NCBI GenBank assembly: GCA_030704615.1
Contig: CM060733.1
Coordinates: 62,186,001-62,250,000, forward strand
Source of the DNA: Takakia lepidozioides
Taxonomy: Eukaryota; Streptophyta; Takakiopsida; Takakiales; Takakiaceae
Reading direction: 5' to 3'
DNA: 64,000 nucleotides
The translations under genes were made by a program, and so were the position numbers. Below the pieces are notes generated by a model. It did no database searches, was not told where the DNA came from, and was given only the letters and a program-made list of their open reading frames with translations. Positions 1-10,149 of the stretch are shown here, in pieces (position 1 is the stretch's first letter; every line of letters begins with the position of its first letter).

Positions 1-1051
1 CTGCCCACATTAAAGCACCTGAGGGACAAAGCGGGTGGTTAGTAGCATGCGGCATGCAATTGCAATCGGGCCAGGGGACAAAATGTGCACGTGTGCCACA
101 GCATTCTCTGTGGTCTTCCCTCTTGTGGCAAGGACCACCATACATCCACCGTCATCCAGGAGCATCCCCGCCAGCCCAAACCCGGCTCTCCAATAGTCCT
201 CCGTAAACCTGTTCCAGGTGGGCACACCATCCAGGCCTCCAGCAGGTCCCCATCTGGAATATTGAGGAGAACCATATCGCAGGCTCTCTCCACCTCAACC
301 CCCCCCCTCCTCGTGCTCTTGCAATTCGTGCTCATAGCCGTGAAGAATTCCATCATGGCTTCCAAACCAGGGATGTCTTTAGGCTCTGTAGCAGCAGCCC
401 TCTTCTTGGCTTTCCCCTTCAGCTCTTCCAGAGACTTGCTGTGTGCCACCTTCTTCGCCCTGGCAGCCAGAGCGTCAAGGAAGCTCTCATTGACGCATTG
501 GATGATAGTTGGGGATTCTAGCTTCGGCCTCTGAGGAAACGTCACCGCCGAATACCGCCGTGTAGGCTCGCCCCCAAATGCCAACTTCTTGGCAGAGCCA
601 GTCCCAGTCCAAACTGACTTGGGAACCCGGACGAACGGTGACTTGGTAGCAGCAGCAGCAGTCGCAGGACCTTGCATAAAGTCGTCGTCGGAGTCACTCC
701 CTTGGGGCCCCTCCTGCGCCTCCTCTGGTGCCCCAGTGGTTTTCTGTTTTTTGGGGGTTACTTTACTCCCCTGTTTCCGTGTCCTTTTCATTTGTCATTT
801 ATTCTTCTCATTCAATTTCTCCTAAATACTCTGCCGCTTTCGTGGACTTGGCAAGCACTTTCGCCTCCTTTGGACCCAGCGGAGGCAGCGGAGCCCGGTT
901 TCGTCGGGCCTCCGCATCCAGCTTCAATTGGAACTCGGATGAGTCGAGCGAGCCGGGCGGAAGGTCCACATACCAAGGGCAGTCGCGCAAATGCTCTAGA
1001 TGCCACTCCTTCACGATAACGTCAGTGTACATGGAGTCAGCTCAGGGTTCC
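1..1051 (-). pseudogene. Fragment of MULE-B type ParB/methyltransferase-like cargo gene
   Basis: Read on the minus strand this matches the large exon 7 of the cargo gene better preserved at 33,059-36,725 and 54,076-59,287. Visible landmarks are a Trp/Pro-rich start (EWHLEHLRDCPWYVDLPP near 985), a Lys-rich, acidic linker, the block CVNESFLDALAARAKK (near 450-500), and the methyltransferase-like motif NIPDGD near 250, followed by GFGLAGMLLDDGGC (130-180). The reading frame is broken near 235 and between 790 and 840. At about 100 the exon jumps, after TTENAVA, into the last part of a downstream intron and the next exon start (1-18), so exon 8 is missing. It is cut at 1,051 by the Ty3-1 LTR and continues beyond the window start. 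It is a dead relic. The family assignment is solid by comparison within the window; the methyltransferase reading is inference. Confidence 0.75.
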
Positions 1052-1923
1052 TGTTAGAGGGTTGCTTGGGACTTAGACGCTTTTATGGGTTCTGTGGGGT
1101 ACCCTTAATTTTTGCGCAGACTGAGACCAACAGGAGCCTTAGGGGTGGCAGGAGCAGGCTTTAGGGGGGTTACACAGCCCGACACAACTTCGCACAGCCA
1201 GTCACAGCCCGACACAACTTCACACATCCAGTCACAGCCCGACACAGCTTTACACAGCTAGTCACAGCTCGGCACAGCTTGACACAGCCTGTCACAGTAC
1301 ATGGGGAATAGTTATCATTGACAGGGAACGATTGTGAGGGAACGACATCTGCAGAGGGAACGTGTTACTTCAGGGGTGACGGTTAGTTAGTTAGGTGGTT
1401 AGAATAGCTTGCGGGTAGATTAGGAGAGCGGCAACGGGAAGGGGATCACTTCTGGAGGAGGGCGACTTGTTGAAGGGAGGAAAAGACGCAACGGAGAGCG
1501 GGAAACAGTGAAGAGGAGATGATGACTTGAATGAGGCTTAGTTCATGCAAGCTGTAGAATTATACAGTAGGATAGAATAGAGACACCATGGCATAGGCAT
1601 GATACAAGATTAATCTTAATCCGATACTGAATCGATACAAACAGACTGTGTAGAGAGACACGAGAGAAGCTATGGAATGAATGCATGATTAACTGGAACT
1701 TAGTAGATACTGAAGCAATCTGATGCTTCAGTATACACGGTAAGGTAAATTGATAACATGAAGGCAGGAAGGAATACAAATAGGAAGCACAACCATGATT
1801 CACTAGCTGCAAGTCATGACTCATTGTTCTGAGCGGGCTGAGTGCTTAGAGATATCCAACTCTACTATCTTGGAGTTTCCACCTCGGATAGCGAAGGGAT
1901 GGGTGAGTAAAAGCCGCTCGACA
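1052..1923 (+). repeat. 5' LTR of Ty3-1
   Basis: Direct repeat of 9,100-10,149, running from TGTTAGAGGG to GCTCGACA (TG...CA ends). It contains a short CACAGCC-rich stretch (1,180-1,300). The other LTR is longer, mainly because that stretch is expanded there. The two copies show visible substitutions and indels, so the insertion is not very recent. Confidence 0.85.
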
Positions 1924-2511
1924 TTTGGCGACCATACTGGGGAACTGGGTCATGAACAACCAGATGTGACAGGCATCTGGTGGGATCATGGTGGTTGGAG
2001 AATTAAAGAATTTGATGTAAATCAAATTCCCTGTGAAACTGAGAAGGAAAGATTGTCCAAACGATTCTTTCAGAGGTTCTTGGAATTGCCAGACGGTTGT
2101 AAAGAAAACATTCTTAAAAGAGTGCATGATGTTGACCCTGAGTGGGGTCTGGAGAAAGGAGTAATAAAGATTTATCAGGTGGCCTGTAGAGGAAGAGCAC
2201 GTTGGTTACCAACACTGGTTTATGTGATAGCATTGCTATCCATTAAGCGAGTAGAGTTTGAAGGCTGGGAGGAAAGGAAGGTGAATGTTTATACTCATAT
2301 GCATGAAGAGTTTGTACTGGTAAAGAATTGGATTCCAAAGGATATTCTGTGGATCAAACTCACACCAAGAACAGCTTTCCAGACTTGTTTGCCATATGGT
2401 TATATGGTAACGGAGACTTCTAGTATAGCCAAGGGTGCATTGAAGCTTGAAAGAAACCCAAGCATATATGAGAGATACTACAGAAGAGAGTTTTGGTTAC
2501 TGCCACATTAA
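1816..2511 (+). CDS. Ty3-1 5'-proximal ORF, gag-like leader (unknown)
   Basis: An open frame of 231 codons begins inside the LTR and runs past the primer-binding region to a TAA at 2,511. The part after the LTR (from about 1,924) is hydrophilic and Trp-rich (for example GIWWDHGGWRIKEFD) and has no motif I recognise. Its position just before gag suggests the N-terminal part of the gag polyprotein or a separate leader ORF. The first in-frame ATG lies in the LTR (1,816), and no good ATG follows until well into the ORF, so the start is uncertain. Only the ORF length and its place in the element support it as coding. Confidence 0.4.
   Translation: MTHCSERAECLEISNSTILEFPPRIAKGWVSKSRSTFGDHTGELGHEQPDVTGIWWDHGGWRIKEFDVNQIPCETEKERLSKRFFQRFLELPDGCKENILKRVHDVDPEWGLEKGVIKIYQVACRGRARWLPTLVYVIALLSIKRVEFEGWEERKVNVYTHMHEEFVLVKNWIPKDILWIKLTPRTAFQTCLPYGYMVTETSSIAKGALKLERNPSIYERYYRREFWLLPH
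1924..1945 (+). other. Putative primer-binding site region
   Basis: Directly after the LTR end comes TTTGGCGACCATACTGGGGA, the kind of TGGCG...GGGGA sequence found at this place in plant Ty3 elements. I cannot assign the tRNA with certainty. The same sequence does not follow the second LTR, which helps to identify the first one as the 5' LTR. Confidence 0.55.
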
Positions 2512-2531
2512 AGAAATGAAAGACATGGGAC

Positions 2532-3923
2532 ATGAGTGATGAAAAAGAAGCTAGACTCCAGAGATATTCAGCAAAAAGAGAAAGTTATCTGAAAGCTAAT
2601 TATCCATATCTTTGGGAGAGAGGAATAGACATAGGGGAATCATCTGGACCTCTCACACCATTAAGATCAGAGAGTACATCACCCATACCGGAAGAACTAG
2701 AGTTGGATGCCACTCCTTCTTTTTCTTTGCAAGAAAAATTAAGGGAATTGGTACGGGAAAAAGATCAACCATGAGGTGAAAGATCTGAGGTACATCCTTG
2801 GATAAAAGATTTGACAGAAATCTTTGATAAGAGTTGGCATGGAACACCAAAAGCAGGAACTCCAGTTTCTGAAATGGAAGACGAAGAAGGAGGAGAGGAT
2901 GTGGCAGAACCAACGGAGAGTTCAGACTCTCCAACACCATTGCAATTGAGTTACATGAGTGAAGAAGAAGAAACCCAAGGGCAGAACTTGAAAGACGAAA
3001 GCAGAGAGAAGAAATTGGAAGAGGAAGAGTATGAAGAAGTAGACCCAACAGCTGAGGTTGAGACTACAACCAGGACATCCCAACCCGTTGGACCTGGATC
3101 AAGTGGAGCACTTGGATCACAGGCCAACGAAGGTGTCGGCTCAGGGGGATCAGGCGGGCAGCTTGGATCTGGCTCTGGGGGGACAGGGGGTGTGGGAAGT
3201 AATGCAACTGGAGCTGGGAATACTGTGAATATAGTGGGGCCAGTAGCAGGGAGTGCTCAGGGGCCACCACTTGGTGGAAGCTCCAACACAACTACAACAG
3301 GTCCTCAAGGACCAGCACCAGCAAGGGGGCCAGCATCTGTCAGTGGGCAGAAGGTAGGGCCACAGATGACGTTACAACCAACACGGGCAAAACCACATTT
3401 TCCAATATATTCAGGAAAAGGGGATCTTGATGTACACATTAGCCAATTTGAGCACATGTGTATTGTGAACAATGAGAATGGCGATGATGCCAAGATGAGA
3501 CTGTTTCCTTGTTCACTTATCAAGAAAGCAAGTGAATGGTATGCAAGATTCCCTGATAATCATTTCCTAACCTGGAATGGCTTGAATACATCATTCCAAA
3601 ATAGGTTCAGGACAAGTAAAACTGAGGCTGACGTGTATGGAAGTTTACAACAGTTAAAGCAAAAGAAGCATGAAATTGTTGAGGAGTATATGGAAAAGAT
3701 GGAATTGATGATGAAAAAGCTGGCTGCTGTACCAGCACCAGGTTTACAGAAGACTTGGTTTGTGAGTGGACTAAGACCAGAGTTGCAAAAGAAAGTGGAT
3801 ATGTTACCCCATAATACAGTGGAGGAGGCATTTGAAACAGCGAACAGAATTAACGAGTTTGAGTTCGAGTTGTTTACAAGCCTGGCCGTTTGCATCTTGT
3901 GGCAGATCATTTGTCATGCCTAA
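2532..3923 (+). pseudogene. gag: Ty3-1 gag, with in-frame stop and 3' deletion
   Basis: Gag forms the virus-like particle. The frame opens at 2,532 and meets a TGA at 2,772 but continues in the same frame to 3,923. It has a charged acidic part, a long Gly/Ser/Thr-rich linker (about 3,080-3,350), then a Retrotrans_gag-type region around 3,380-3,840 (KPHFPIYSGKGDLDVHISQF, ASEWYARFPDNH, SGLRPELQKKVDML). The expected zinc knuckle is absent. At about 3,860 the frame passes from gag (NRINEFEFE) straight into the C-terminal end of RNase H, where GAGTTTGAGTTCGA is shared by the two partners. A microhomology deletion removed the zinc knuckle, protease and RT. The family is clear; the gene is inactive. 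Confidence 0.75.
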
Positions 3924-4120
3924 CAACAGGAGAGCCCGCCACAGGAGTAGACGATCAATTACCTGATGCGAGTTTATTTGCAATGGAGGTGCAAGGAAGT
4001 GCAGATGAATGGTTAGATTGGTAGTGGCCAATCAGATACTACCTTACTCATGGTCAGTGCCCACCTAGTTATGGTAAGGAGCAGAGGAAGAGAATCGCTA
4101 TCAAGGCTTTACCTTATACT
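3868..4120 (+). pseudogene. Ty3-1 RNase H tail remnant
   Basis: Right of the deletion joint the sequence matches the end of RNase H and the linker to integrase seen at 39,300-39,700 on the other strand: a tethering block VVYKPGHLHLVADHLS, then GEPATGVDDQLPDASLF. The frame is shifted relative to gag and stopped by TAG near 4,021. The catalytic part of RNase H is missing. Confidence 0.65.
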
Positions 4121-5914
4121 ATGGTAGGGGGCAGAATGTATAAGCTAGGACCTGATAGAGTACTTAAACGATGCTTGTACCACCATGAAGTAAATAAAGT
4201 TTTGGAGGAAGTTCATAAAAGAATGGCTGGAGGACATTTTGGAGAAGAGACTACCAGTAGGAAGATACTACGTGCAGGTTACTGGTGGCCTACTTTGTTC
4301 AAAGATGTACACAAGTATTGTGAGAGTTGTGATGAATGTCAGAGGCTAGGACCTTTGCAGAGATCTGGGAAGATGGCTTTGCATCCTACAATGCCTACTG
4401 AACCATTTCAGAAATGGGGACTAGACTTTGTTGAACCAATTAACCCACCAGCCAAGAATACACAGAACAAGTATATAATCACAGCCACTGATTATACTAC
4501 GAAGTGGGTGGATGCTAAAGCTCTGAGGGACAACACAGCCAAGTCCATAGCAAGGTTCCTGTATGAGAACATACTTACACGATTTGGCTGTCCCTTGGAA
4601 TTTATCAGTGACCAGGGAAGTCACTTCATTAATGAGACCATTGAACTATTGAGTAAAGAGTTCATGATTGTGCATAGGAAGAGTACAACGTATTACCCAC
4701 AGGGTAATGGGCAGGCAGAGGCTACCAACAAAATACTATGTATTATCTTGGCTAAGATAGTCAATGCAAACAGAACGGATTGGGATACAAAGCTGCTGAC
4801 AGCTTTGTGGTCATACAGGACTTCATATAAAGTCACCACTAAGTATACACCATTCCAATTAGTTTATGGTATGGAAGCTTTACTTCCAGTGGAATTCTTG
4901 TTACCTACCATGAGAACGGAATGGGGAAAGAGAATGGAATTGGAAGATTCAATTAAGGTCAGGAAACATGAATTATACCATGTGGAAGAAGTACGTGCTG
5001 ATGTAGCTGATAACATGACCAGAATTCAAATGAAGAGGAAGGAACAGCTTGATGAAGGCAAATTAAAGACTTTTAAGACGGGAGATTTGGTTCTCTGGTT
5101 GCAGAAGAAGGGGAAGATTAAAGCTTCTACGCGTAAATCACCATGGAAAGGACCTTATGTCATACAGAAGATGTATGATAACAACACAGCCATGTTACAA
5201 ACCATTAACAAAGAGATGTTGGGAAGAGTCAATGCCAATAAGTTGAAAGGGTACAGTGGTATCCATGACAAACCATTGAAGCACGATTTGCATGTCCAAA
5301 CGCAAAAGCAGTCAAGGGGTGCGCCAGTGATACCAACGGAGTATGGAGCACTTGTCGCTAAGCCGAACGTATATGATCAGGGCGGGCAGTACAAGTGTGA
5401 CACAGCCTATCACAGCCCATCACGGTGCCACACAGCCTATCACAGCCTACCACAACATGACCCAGCCTATCACAACCCACAGTGTCACACAACCTATCAC
5501 AGCCTACCACAACATGTCACAGCCTATCACAGCTTACCACAGTGCCACACAGCCTATCACAGCGTACCACAGTATGACACAGCCTGTCACAGCTCAACAC
5601 AGCCTATCGGGGTTACACAGTCCATAGGATCAGTGACAGGTGGACGTGGGTTAACATCCGGAGAGTGGCCGGCGGAAAAGTGGACGGAGGCAGGTTTAGA
5701 ATTGGACACGTGGACGCCAGGGCGAGACACACAGCCGGGCATGAATGGCAACCACGGGTGTCATCAAGATAGAAGACAAATTCAGCCGTCAAAGTACCTA
5801 CCCGGCACATCAGTCCAAACGAATTGTGGGCCCATTAATGCATACAGGGAACGGGTAACGGAACCCTTTACAAGTACCGAAAAAGCGAAATCCTTGGCCC
5901 ATGTGCTATCCTAG
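4121..5914 (+). CDS. int: Ty3/gypsy integrase (Ty3-1), C-terminus run-on through repeats
   Basis: Integrase joins the cDNA to chromosomal DNA. The N-terminal zinc domain is present (HHEVNKVLEEVHKRMAGGHF, then CESCDECQR), followed by a DDE core: D in GLDFVEPINPPAK, D in FISDQGSHFINET, E in PQGNGQAEATNK. A C-terminal region with LKTFKTGDLVLWLQKK and KSPWKGPYVIQKM resembles the GPY/F module. The true integrase part ends near 5,390. The open frame then runs by chance through a tandem CACAGCC repeat and on to 5,914. Numbering from 4,121 is arbitrary, as this was part of a pol polyprotein. It looks intact through the core, but protease and RT are missing upstream, so it cannot be expressed normally. 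Confidence 0.85.
   Translation: MVGGRMYKLGPDRVLKRCLYHHEVNKVLEEVHKRMAGGHFGEETTSRKILRAGYWWPTLFKDVHKYCESCDECQRLGPLQRSGKMALHPTMPTEPFQKWGLDFVEPINPPAKNTQNKYIITATDYTTKWVDAKALRDNTAKSIARFLYENILTRFGCPLEFISDQGSHFINETIELLSKEFMIVHRKSTTYYPQGNGQAEATNKILCIILAKIVNANRTDWDTKLLTALWSYRTSYKVTTKYTPFQLVYGMEALLPVEFLLPTMRTEWGKRMELEDSIKVRKHELYHVEEVRADVADNMTRIQMKRKEQLDEGKLKTFKTGDLVLWLQKKGKIKASTRKSPWKGPYVIQKMYDNNTAMLQTINKEMLGRVNANKLKGYSGIHDKPLKHDLHVQTQKQSRGAPVIPTEYGALVAKPNVYDQGGQYKCDTAYHSPSRCHTAYHSLPQHDPAYHNPQCHTTYHSLPQHVTAYHSLPQCHTAYHSVPQYDTACHSSTQPIGVTQSIGSVTGGRGLTSGEWPAEKWTEAGLELDTWTPGRDTQPGMNGNHGCHQDRRQIQPSKYLPGTSVQTNCGPINAYRERVTEPFTSTEKAKSLAHVLS
5393..5615 (+). repeat. CACAGCCTATCACAGC tandem repeat
   Basis: About 220 bp of imperfect short tandem repeats built on CACAGCCTATCACAGC and CACAACATG-type variants, lying just after the integrase domain. 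The same CACAG word builds the low-complexity part of both LTRs, so expansion of this motif is a trait of the family. Confidence 0.8.
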
Positions 5915-6311
5915 TGGACAGTCTAGGGGGGGAAATCCACGGAAGGGAATTAAATTACAAAATCAATCACAGAGCCAACAGCCAATCATAAGCCAGAAAT
6001 ACCTGCAGAGGGTATTTTCCAAGAAGCAAGATCAAGAATTTAGAGGGATTCTGAGCGCAAGAGTCGGAATCGTTCCAAGTAACGGGCGTCTCGACGGGAG
6101 AGACAATCAAAGCTATAGCTTTGAAGCTATGGCGGAAATAACAGACTATACACTCGCATTACTACTTACGCAGTGGCACAAGGACGAACGAACGGAGAGT
6201 ACCTTTTCTCTAAATCGATACTTGCAAGCCCCACAGGCTTACAAGCACTTATCCATTTCATTCTGCACCAACCATACTTTTATGCTTTGTGCCCTATAGG
6301 CGTTTCTTCAG
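5915..6311 (+). other. Non-coding spacer between integrase and downstream ORF block
   Basis: No domain, repeat or RNA gene recognised. A 132-codon open frame (5,901-6,299) has no recognisable features and is probably chance. Confidence 0.4.
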
Positions 6312-7867
6312 TTGTTGCAACCAAAACCTTTCTGTTTGTCCAGAATGAAGAGAGTGAGAGGAATGGAGGATATCAGGGTGAAGAGCACCACAATCTTACA
6401 GAAGCAAATGATTGCTACACCACAGGCGGTGCAGCTAGTGAAGGAGCTACGATTGGAGGGATTGCTACGCAAGGACTGGTCCTTGCATCATCGGCAGTTC
6501 ATGATACAATTTCTTCAGAACTTTGAGCCTCGGACAGGAGTTACTCAGGTGAGGGGAGTAGATATAGAAATTACTCCCCAGTACCTGCATCAATTGTTTG
6601 ATTTGCCATCAGGACATGTGGATGTGGATGAGCACAGGACAAGATTGCAGATAGGGAATTTATTCCAAGAAGGGAGTTTCTTTAAAACTCAAGGCTACGC
6701 TTGTACCAAGGCCGAGTACCCAGGGCTTAGAGAAGTTGGCCAAATCTTGAACGTTCTGTTTGCCATGAAATAGAACCAACAGTATTTGAGCAGGTCATTC
6801 ACAGAGGAGATCCTGAAAGCTTTTAGGGGAGAGGATGTCGCTTGGGCGGAGTTAATGTACAACGGATTGGTGGACGAGATGAAGAGGTTACAGGGCACTG
6901 CTGCAAAGTCTCCGATCATTGTGTCTAGACCAATCATTGCTCAAATAATTCTTGATTCTTGCATACTTGATACTCGGGATAGAAAGGAGATGGGAGTGTT
7001 TGAGGCAAAAACCACTGCAATTGAAGAGCAAGGCTCTTCACACAGTGAGGGTGGACTGGCAGGGCAACATCAAACTAAGAGACAGAGGCGGGGTATGACT
7101 GTAGTGGCGGATCCACTAGCTTCACGGAAACCGCACGATAATGTTTCCCAAGCTCTTGTGCAGGATGGGGCACAACAGCACATAGAGCTACTATTATTGG
7201 AAGCAGGGCCTTCAGAGAGGGAAGTGGAAGTCACATCGATACCACAGCCACCACAACCAATTGACTCTGTTGTTTTAGAGGTTCCACAGTTAGTATATGC
7301 TGTGGCATCACACCCAATTGCTCTGGAAGGAGAAAGGTTGGACATTCCCACTACAGAGCAGGTCGTGGCCGAAATTGAGAAGGGTGACCTTCTCTATGAA
7401 AATTCTGGCTTGGTAAGGGAAACAGTGATTCCAGAGGTGCAGCGGTTGTCCAGGAGAAACCCTGCTGTGCATGTAATACCCACACCTGTGACGGAGGTAC
7501 CAGGGGTAGAATATCAAGACACTACAGCACCTGTGGCGGATGAGGTGGTTCAGGAAGAAAATTTGGTGGGGCAATGGCCTGAATGGTTCGTGAGGCATCA
7601 CACCTTATGCAGGTCTGTTTAGCACAAGGGCTGGTGGAAGGCAAAGCACCACGGAAGCTCACCCAAGGCGAGATGAATGAGCTCAGACTGCAGGTGCAAA
7701 ACATTGCCACAACTACTATAAACAATGTCTATAGTAGGATAACTGAGCTTCAGGAGGATGTAGAAGGCCTGCAGACTCAGGTGGATGATCTAAGTTCAAA
7801 TATTGACAAGAGAGTCTTTGTACCTGAGGAGCAGCTGATGGCTACTTATTTACAAGCCAGAACTTAA
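6312..7867 (+). pseudogene. Ty3-1 downstream (env-position) ORF, first part, broken
   Basis: A long coding-like stretch lies between integrase and the 3' LTR, the position of the third ORF in some plant Ty3 lineages. It opens at 6,312 (MKRVRGMEDIRVKS a little downstream), reads through VRGVDIEITPQYLHQLFDLP, meets a TAG at 6,771 but continues in the same frame to 7,622, then shifts frame and continues to 7,867. The last part is a predicted coiled coil (ITELQEDVEGLQTQVDDLSS). The FxxxF...VRGxxIxxxxxxLxxLFxLP pattern loosely recalls the putative plant transposon protein domain often found in retroelement polyproteins; this is a weak resemblance. No signal peptide or membrane segment supports an envelope. 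Confidence 0.5.
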
Positions 7868-7890
7868 ATTTTCAGTCTTCTTCGCAAGGG

Positions 7891-9060
7891 GTGCAGGAGA
7901 TGCCAGTGGTAGAAGGGCCAGTGCTACTGATACCACAACAAGTGACTGTGCAGGTAGCTGAACCTGTTGTTACTACAGCCACACCACAGCCTGAGGTATG
8001 GGGGGATGCTGCTTTTAACCCACCTAAGTCTCTTGCTGCACGGGAGTATAGTCGAGCTATGATTATGCCCTTCAACCAAATTCCCATTGTGTTGGATTTG
8101 GCTTGGAAGAAATTTAGTCCTCCGCGGTTGTTGGCACATTACTACCAGATCATGCGCATTTGGCTGCCAGTGGCAACTAGGACTAAGGTTCTTCCGAACA
8201 ATCAACCCATTGAGGATCATCACTTTGCGAGGTACTGGTCTGAAGCAAGGACCATGTTGAAGGAATTAATTGCCTTCCAAGTTGTACATGGGTACATTTA
8301 TACCAAGACCAAGGAGGTATCAAGTATTGTCATGGGCTCTGGATTATACTATGCTGCTTGTTTTCTGGCACGTTATCACATTGAGCAGCAGAAGATGCAA
8401 TCCTAATTTCTGAGTTATTCCAGTGGGGATCATTGGGTTTTACCTTCAGTGCCACCTCAAATGTATCTATATGAAGCAAAAGTTATGATGCAAAAGGATT
8501 ACCAACTTCGTTCATGGTTTCATTCAGCATGGAACAATTTGTCAACACAGAAATTCGGCCCTGACGATATTTTCTTTAAGGGACATGAGGCATGGAAATA
8601 CTTGCACTGTTCTCAAGTCATTGGCACACCTTTCACCTGTACAGACAAAGAGTTCAGGGTGTTCACCAATTTTGCCATTAAGTGCTTACAGCAAGTTCTG
8701 CAATTTAAACTTCCAGACATGGTGGGACCACATTGTATGCCCCAGAGGATTCCAGATAGAGTTCGACCGTTAAAACACCTCAGGGGGGACGACGATTCTG
8801 ATACTACTGTTTCTTCAGCGGACTCTTTTGACATGGCAGAAGACTATGCACTTCAGATGGCAGAAAAGAAACGACGGGGATCTCATATGCCTGAGAGGTT
8901 ACCTCGATATCAGCCAAAGGAGGGTCTGACATTTCCGGGTAGTGCTCAATCATCTCCGTCAACCAGTGACAAGACTCGGGCTCGCACACGGAGTCCTTCA
9001 CGAGACTCTCACCGTCAGAAGGGTGTTCGATCACAAAGGTTTGCTAATCCCAAACAGTAA
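7891..9060 (+). pseudogene. Ty3-1 downstream ORF, second part
   Basis: Continuation of the preceding block in another frame, with one in-frame TAA at 8,404 and then open to the stop at 9,060. It has a globular middle (for example IPIVLDLAWKKFSPPRLLAH and YEAKVMMQKDYQLRSWFHSA) and an Arg/Ser-rich basic tail (TRARTRSPSRDSHRQK) that suggests nucleic-acid binding. It ends 21 bp before the polypurine tract, as expected for the last gene of an LTR element. Function unknown. Premature stops show decay, but the composition is coding-like. Confidence 0.5.
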
Positions 9061-9080
9061 ACCGTGAGGACACGGCTTTT

Positions 9081-9099
9081 TGAGAGGGGGAGGGGTAAA
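9081..9099 (+). other. Polypurine tract of Ty3-1
   Basis: TGAGAGGGGGAGGGGTAAA lies directly before the TG of the 3' LTR: the usual site for plus-strand priming. It fixes the direction of the element and the LTR start. Confidence 0.8.
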
Positions 9100-10149
9100 T
9101 GTTAGAGGGCTGCTTGGGACTTAGATGCTTTTACGGGTTCTGTGGGGTACCCTTAATTTTTGCACAGACTGAGACCAACAGGAGCCTTAGGGGTGGCAGC
9201 AGCAGGCTTTAGGGGGGGGGGGGGGTGACACAGCCCGACACAGCCACATAGCCAGTCACAGTCGACACAGCCAGACACAGCCTGCCACAGCTTCGCACAG
9301 CCATTCACAGCCAACACAGTCCGCCAAAGCTTCGCACAGCCGACACAGCCGACACAGCCGACACGGCCAGTCACAGCCCGCCACAGCTTCGCGCAGCCCG
9401 ACACAGCCGACACAGCCAGATACAGTTCGCCACAGCTTCGCACAGCCGACACAGCCCGCCACAGCTTCGCACAGCCCGACACAGCCGACAGAGCCAGTCA
9501 CAGCCCGACACAGCCTTACACAGCCAGTCACAGCTCGGCACAGCTTGACACAGCCTGTCACAGTACATAGGGAACAGTTATCATTGGCAGGGAACGACTG
9601 TGAGGGATGACGGTTAATTAGTTAGGTGGTTAGAACAGCTTGCAGGCAGATAAGGAGAGCGACAACGAAAAGAAAGACACTACACGGGGGGGGCGCTTCT
9701 GGGTCACGGAGGAGAGGAGATCAAGAACGAGAGCACGGAGAAGGAGGAGAGATGAACAGTAGATGCTTATTTCATGCAGAGCTGTAGTGATATTGTAGGG
9801 CGGATTAGAGTCACTTTGACATTGGCCTAGTACCTGATAAATCGTAATCTGATACTTATTCGATACAAGCACACTGTGTAGAGAGACATGAGTGAAGCTA
9901 TGAAATGAATGCATGATTAACTGGAACTAAAAAGATACTGAAGCAATCTGATGCTTCAGTATCAGATAAGGTAAATTGATAACATGAAGGCAAGAAGGAA
10001 TACGAATGGGAAGCACAACCATGATTCACTAGCTGCAAGTCATGACTGATTATACTGAGCGGGCTGAGTGTTTAGAGATATCCAACTCTTCTATCTTGGA
10101 GTTTCCACCTCGGATAGCGAAGGGATGGGTGAGTAAAAGCCGCTCGACA
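9100..10149 (+). repeat. Second LTR (3' LTR of Ty3-1, perhaps also 5' LTR of Ty3-A)
   Basis: Direct repeat of 1,052-1,923 with the same TG...CA ends. It contains a 12-15 base G run near 9,212 and an expanded CACAGCC/CACAGCTTCG low-complexity stretch (9,230-9,560), which explains its greater length. It is followed not by a primer-binding site but by internal gag sequence of the same family (CAGACCAAGGG...). It may therefore be shared by two tandem copies after LTR recombination plus deletion. Confidence 0.85.
9226..9565 (+). repeat. CACAGCC low-complexity expansion in the LTR
   Basis: About 340 bp of imperfect CACAGCC, CACAGCTTCG and CGACACAGC units, more than twice the length of the same stretch in the 5' LTR. 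Any open frames inside (Cys/Leu/Ala-rich on the minus strand) are chance. Confidence 0.8.

Larger units (their letters stand above)
1052..10149 (+). mobile_element. Ty3/gypsy LTR retrotransposon Ty3-1, decayed
   Basis: Two direct repeats start with TGTTAGAGGG and end with GCTCGACA. They enclose, in order, a primer-binding-like site, gag, the end of RNase H, integrase, a downstream ORF block and a purine tract. Integrase after RNase H is the Ty3/gypsy order. Protease and reverse transcriptase have been lost by an internal deletion at about 3,870. No 5-bp target duplication is visible: GTTCC lies left of the first LTR and CAGAC right of the second. The right flank is internal gag sequence of another copy of the same family, so the second LTR may be shared with Ty3-A in an LTR-internal-LTR-internal array. 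Many stops and frameshifts show that it cannot move by itself. Confidence 0.85.

Noticed and set aside
9153-9568. Cys/Leu/Ala-rich frames in the LTR
   Set aside because: Translation of CACAGCC low-complexity DNA.
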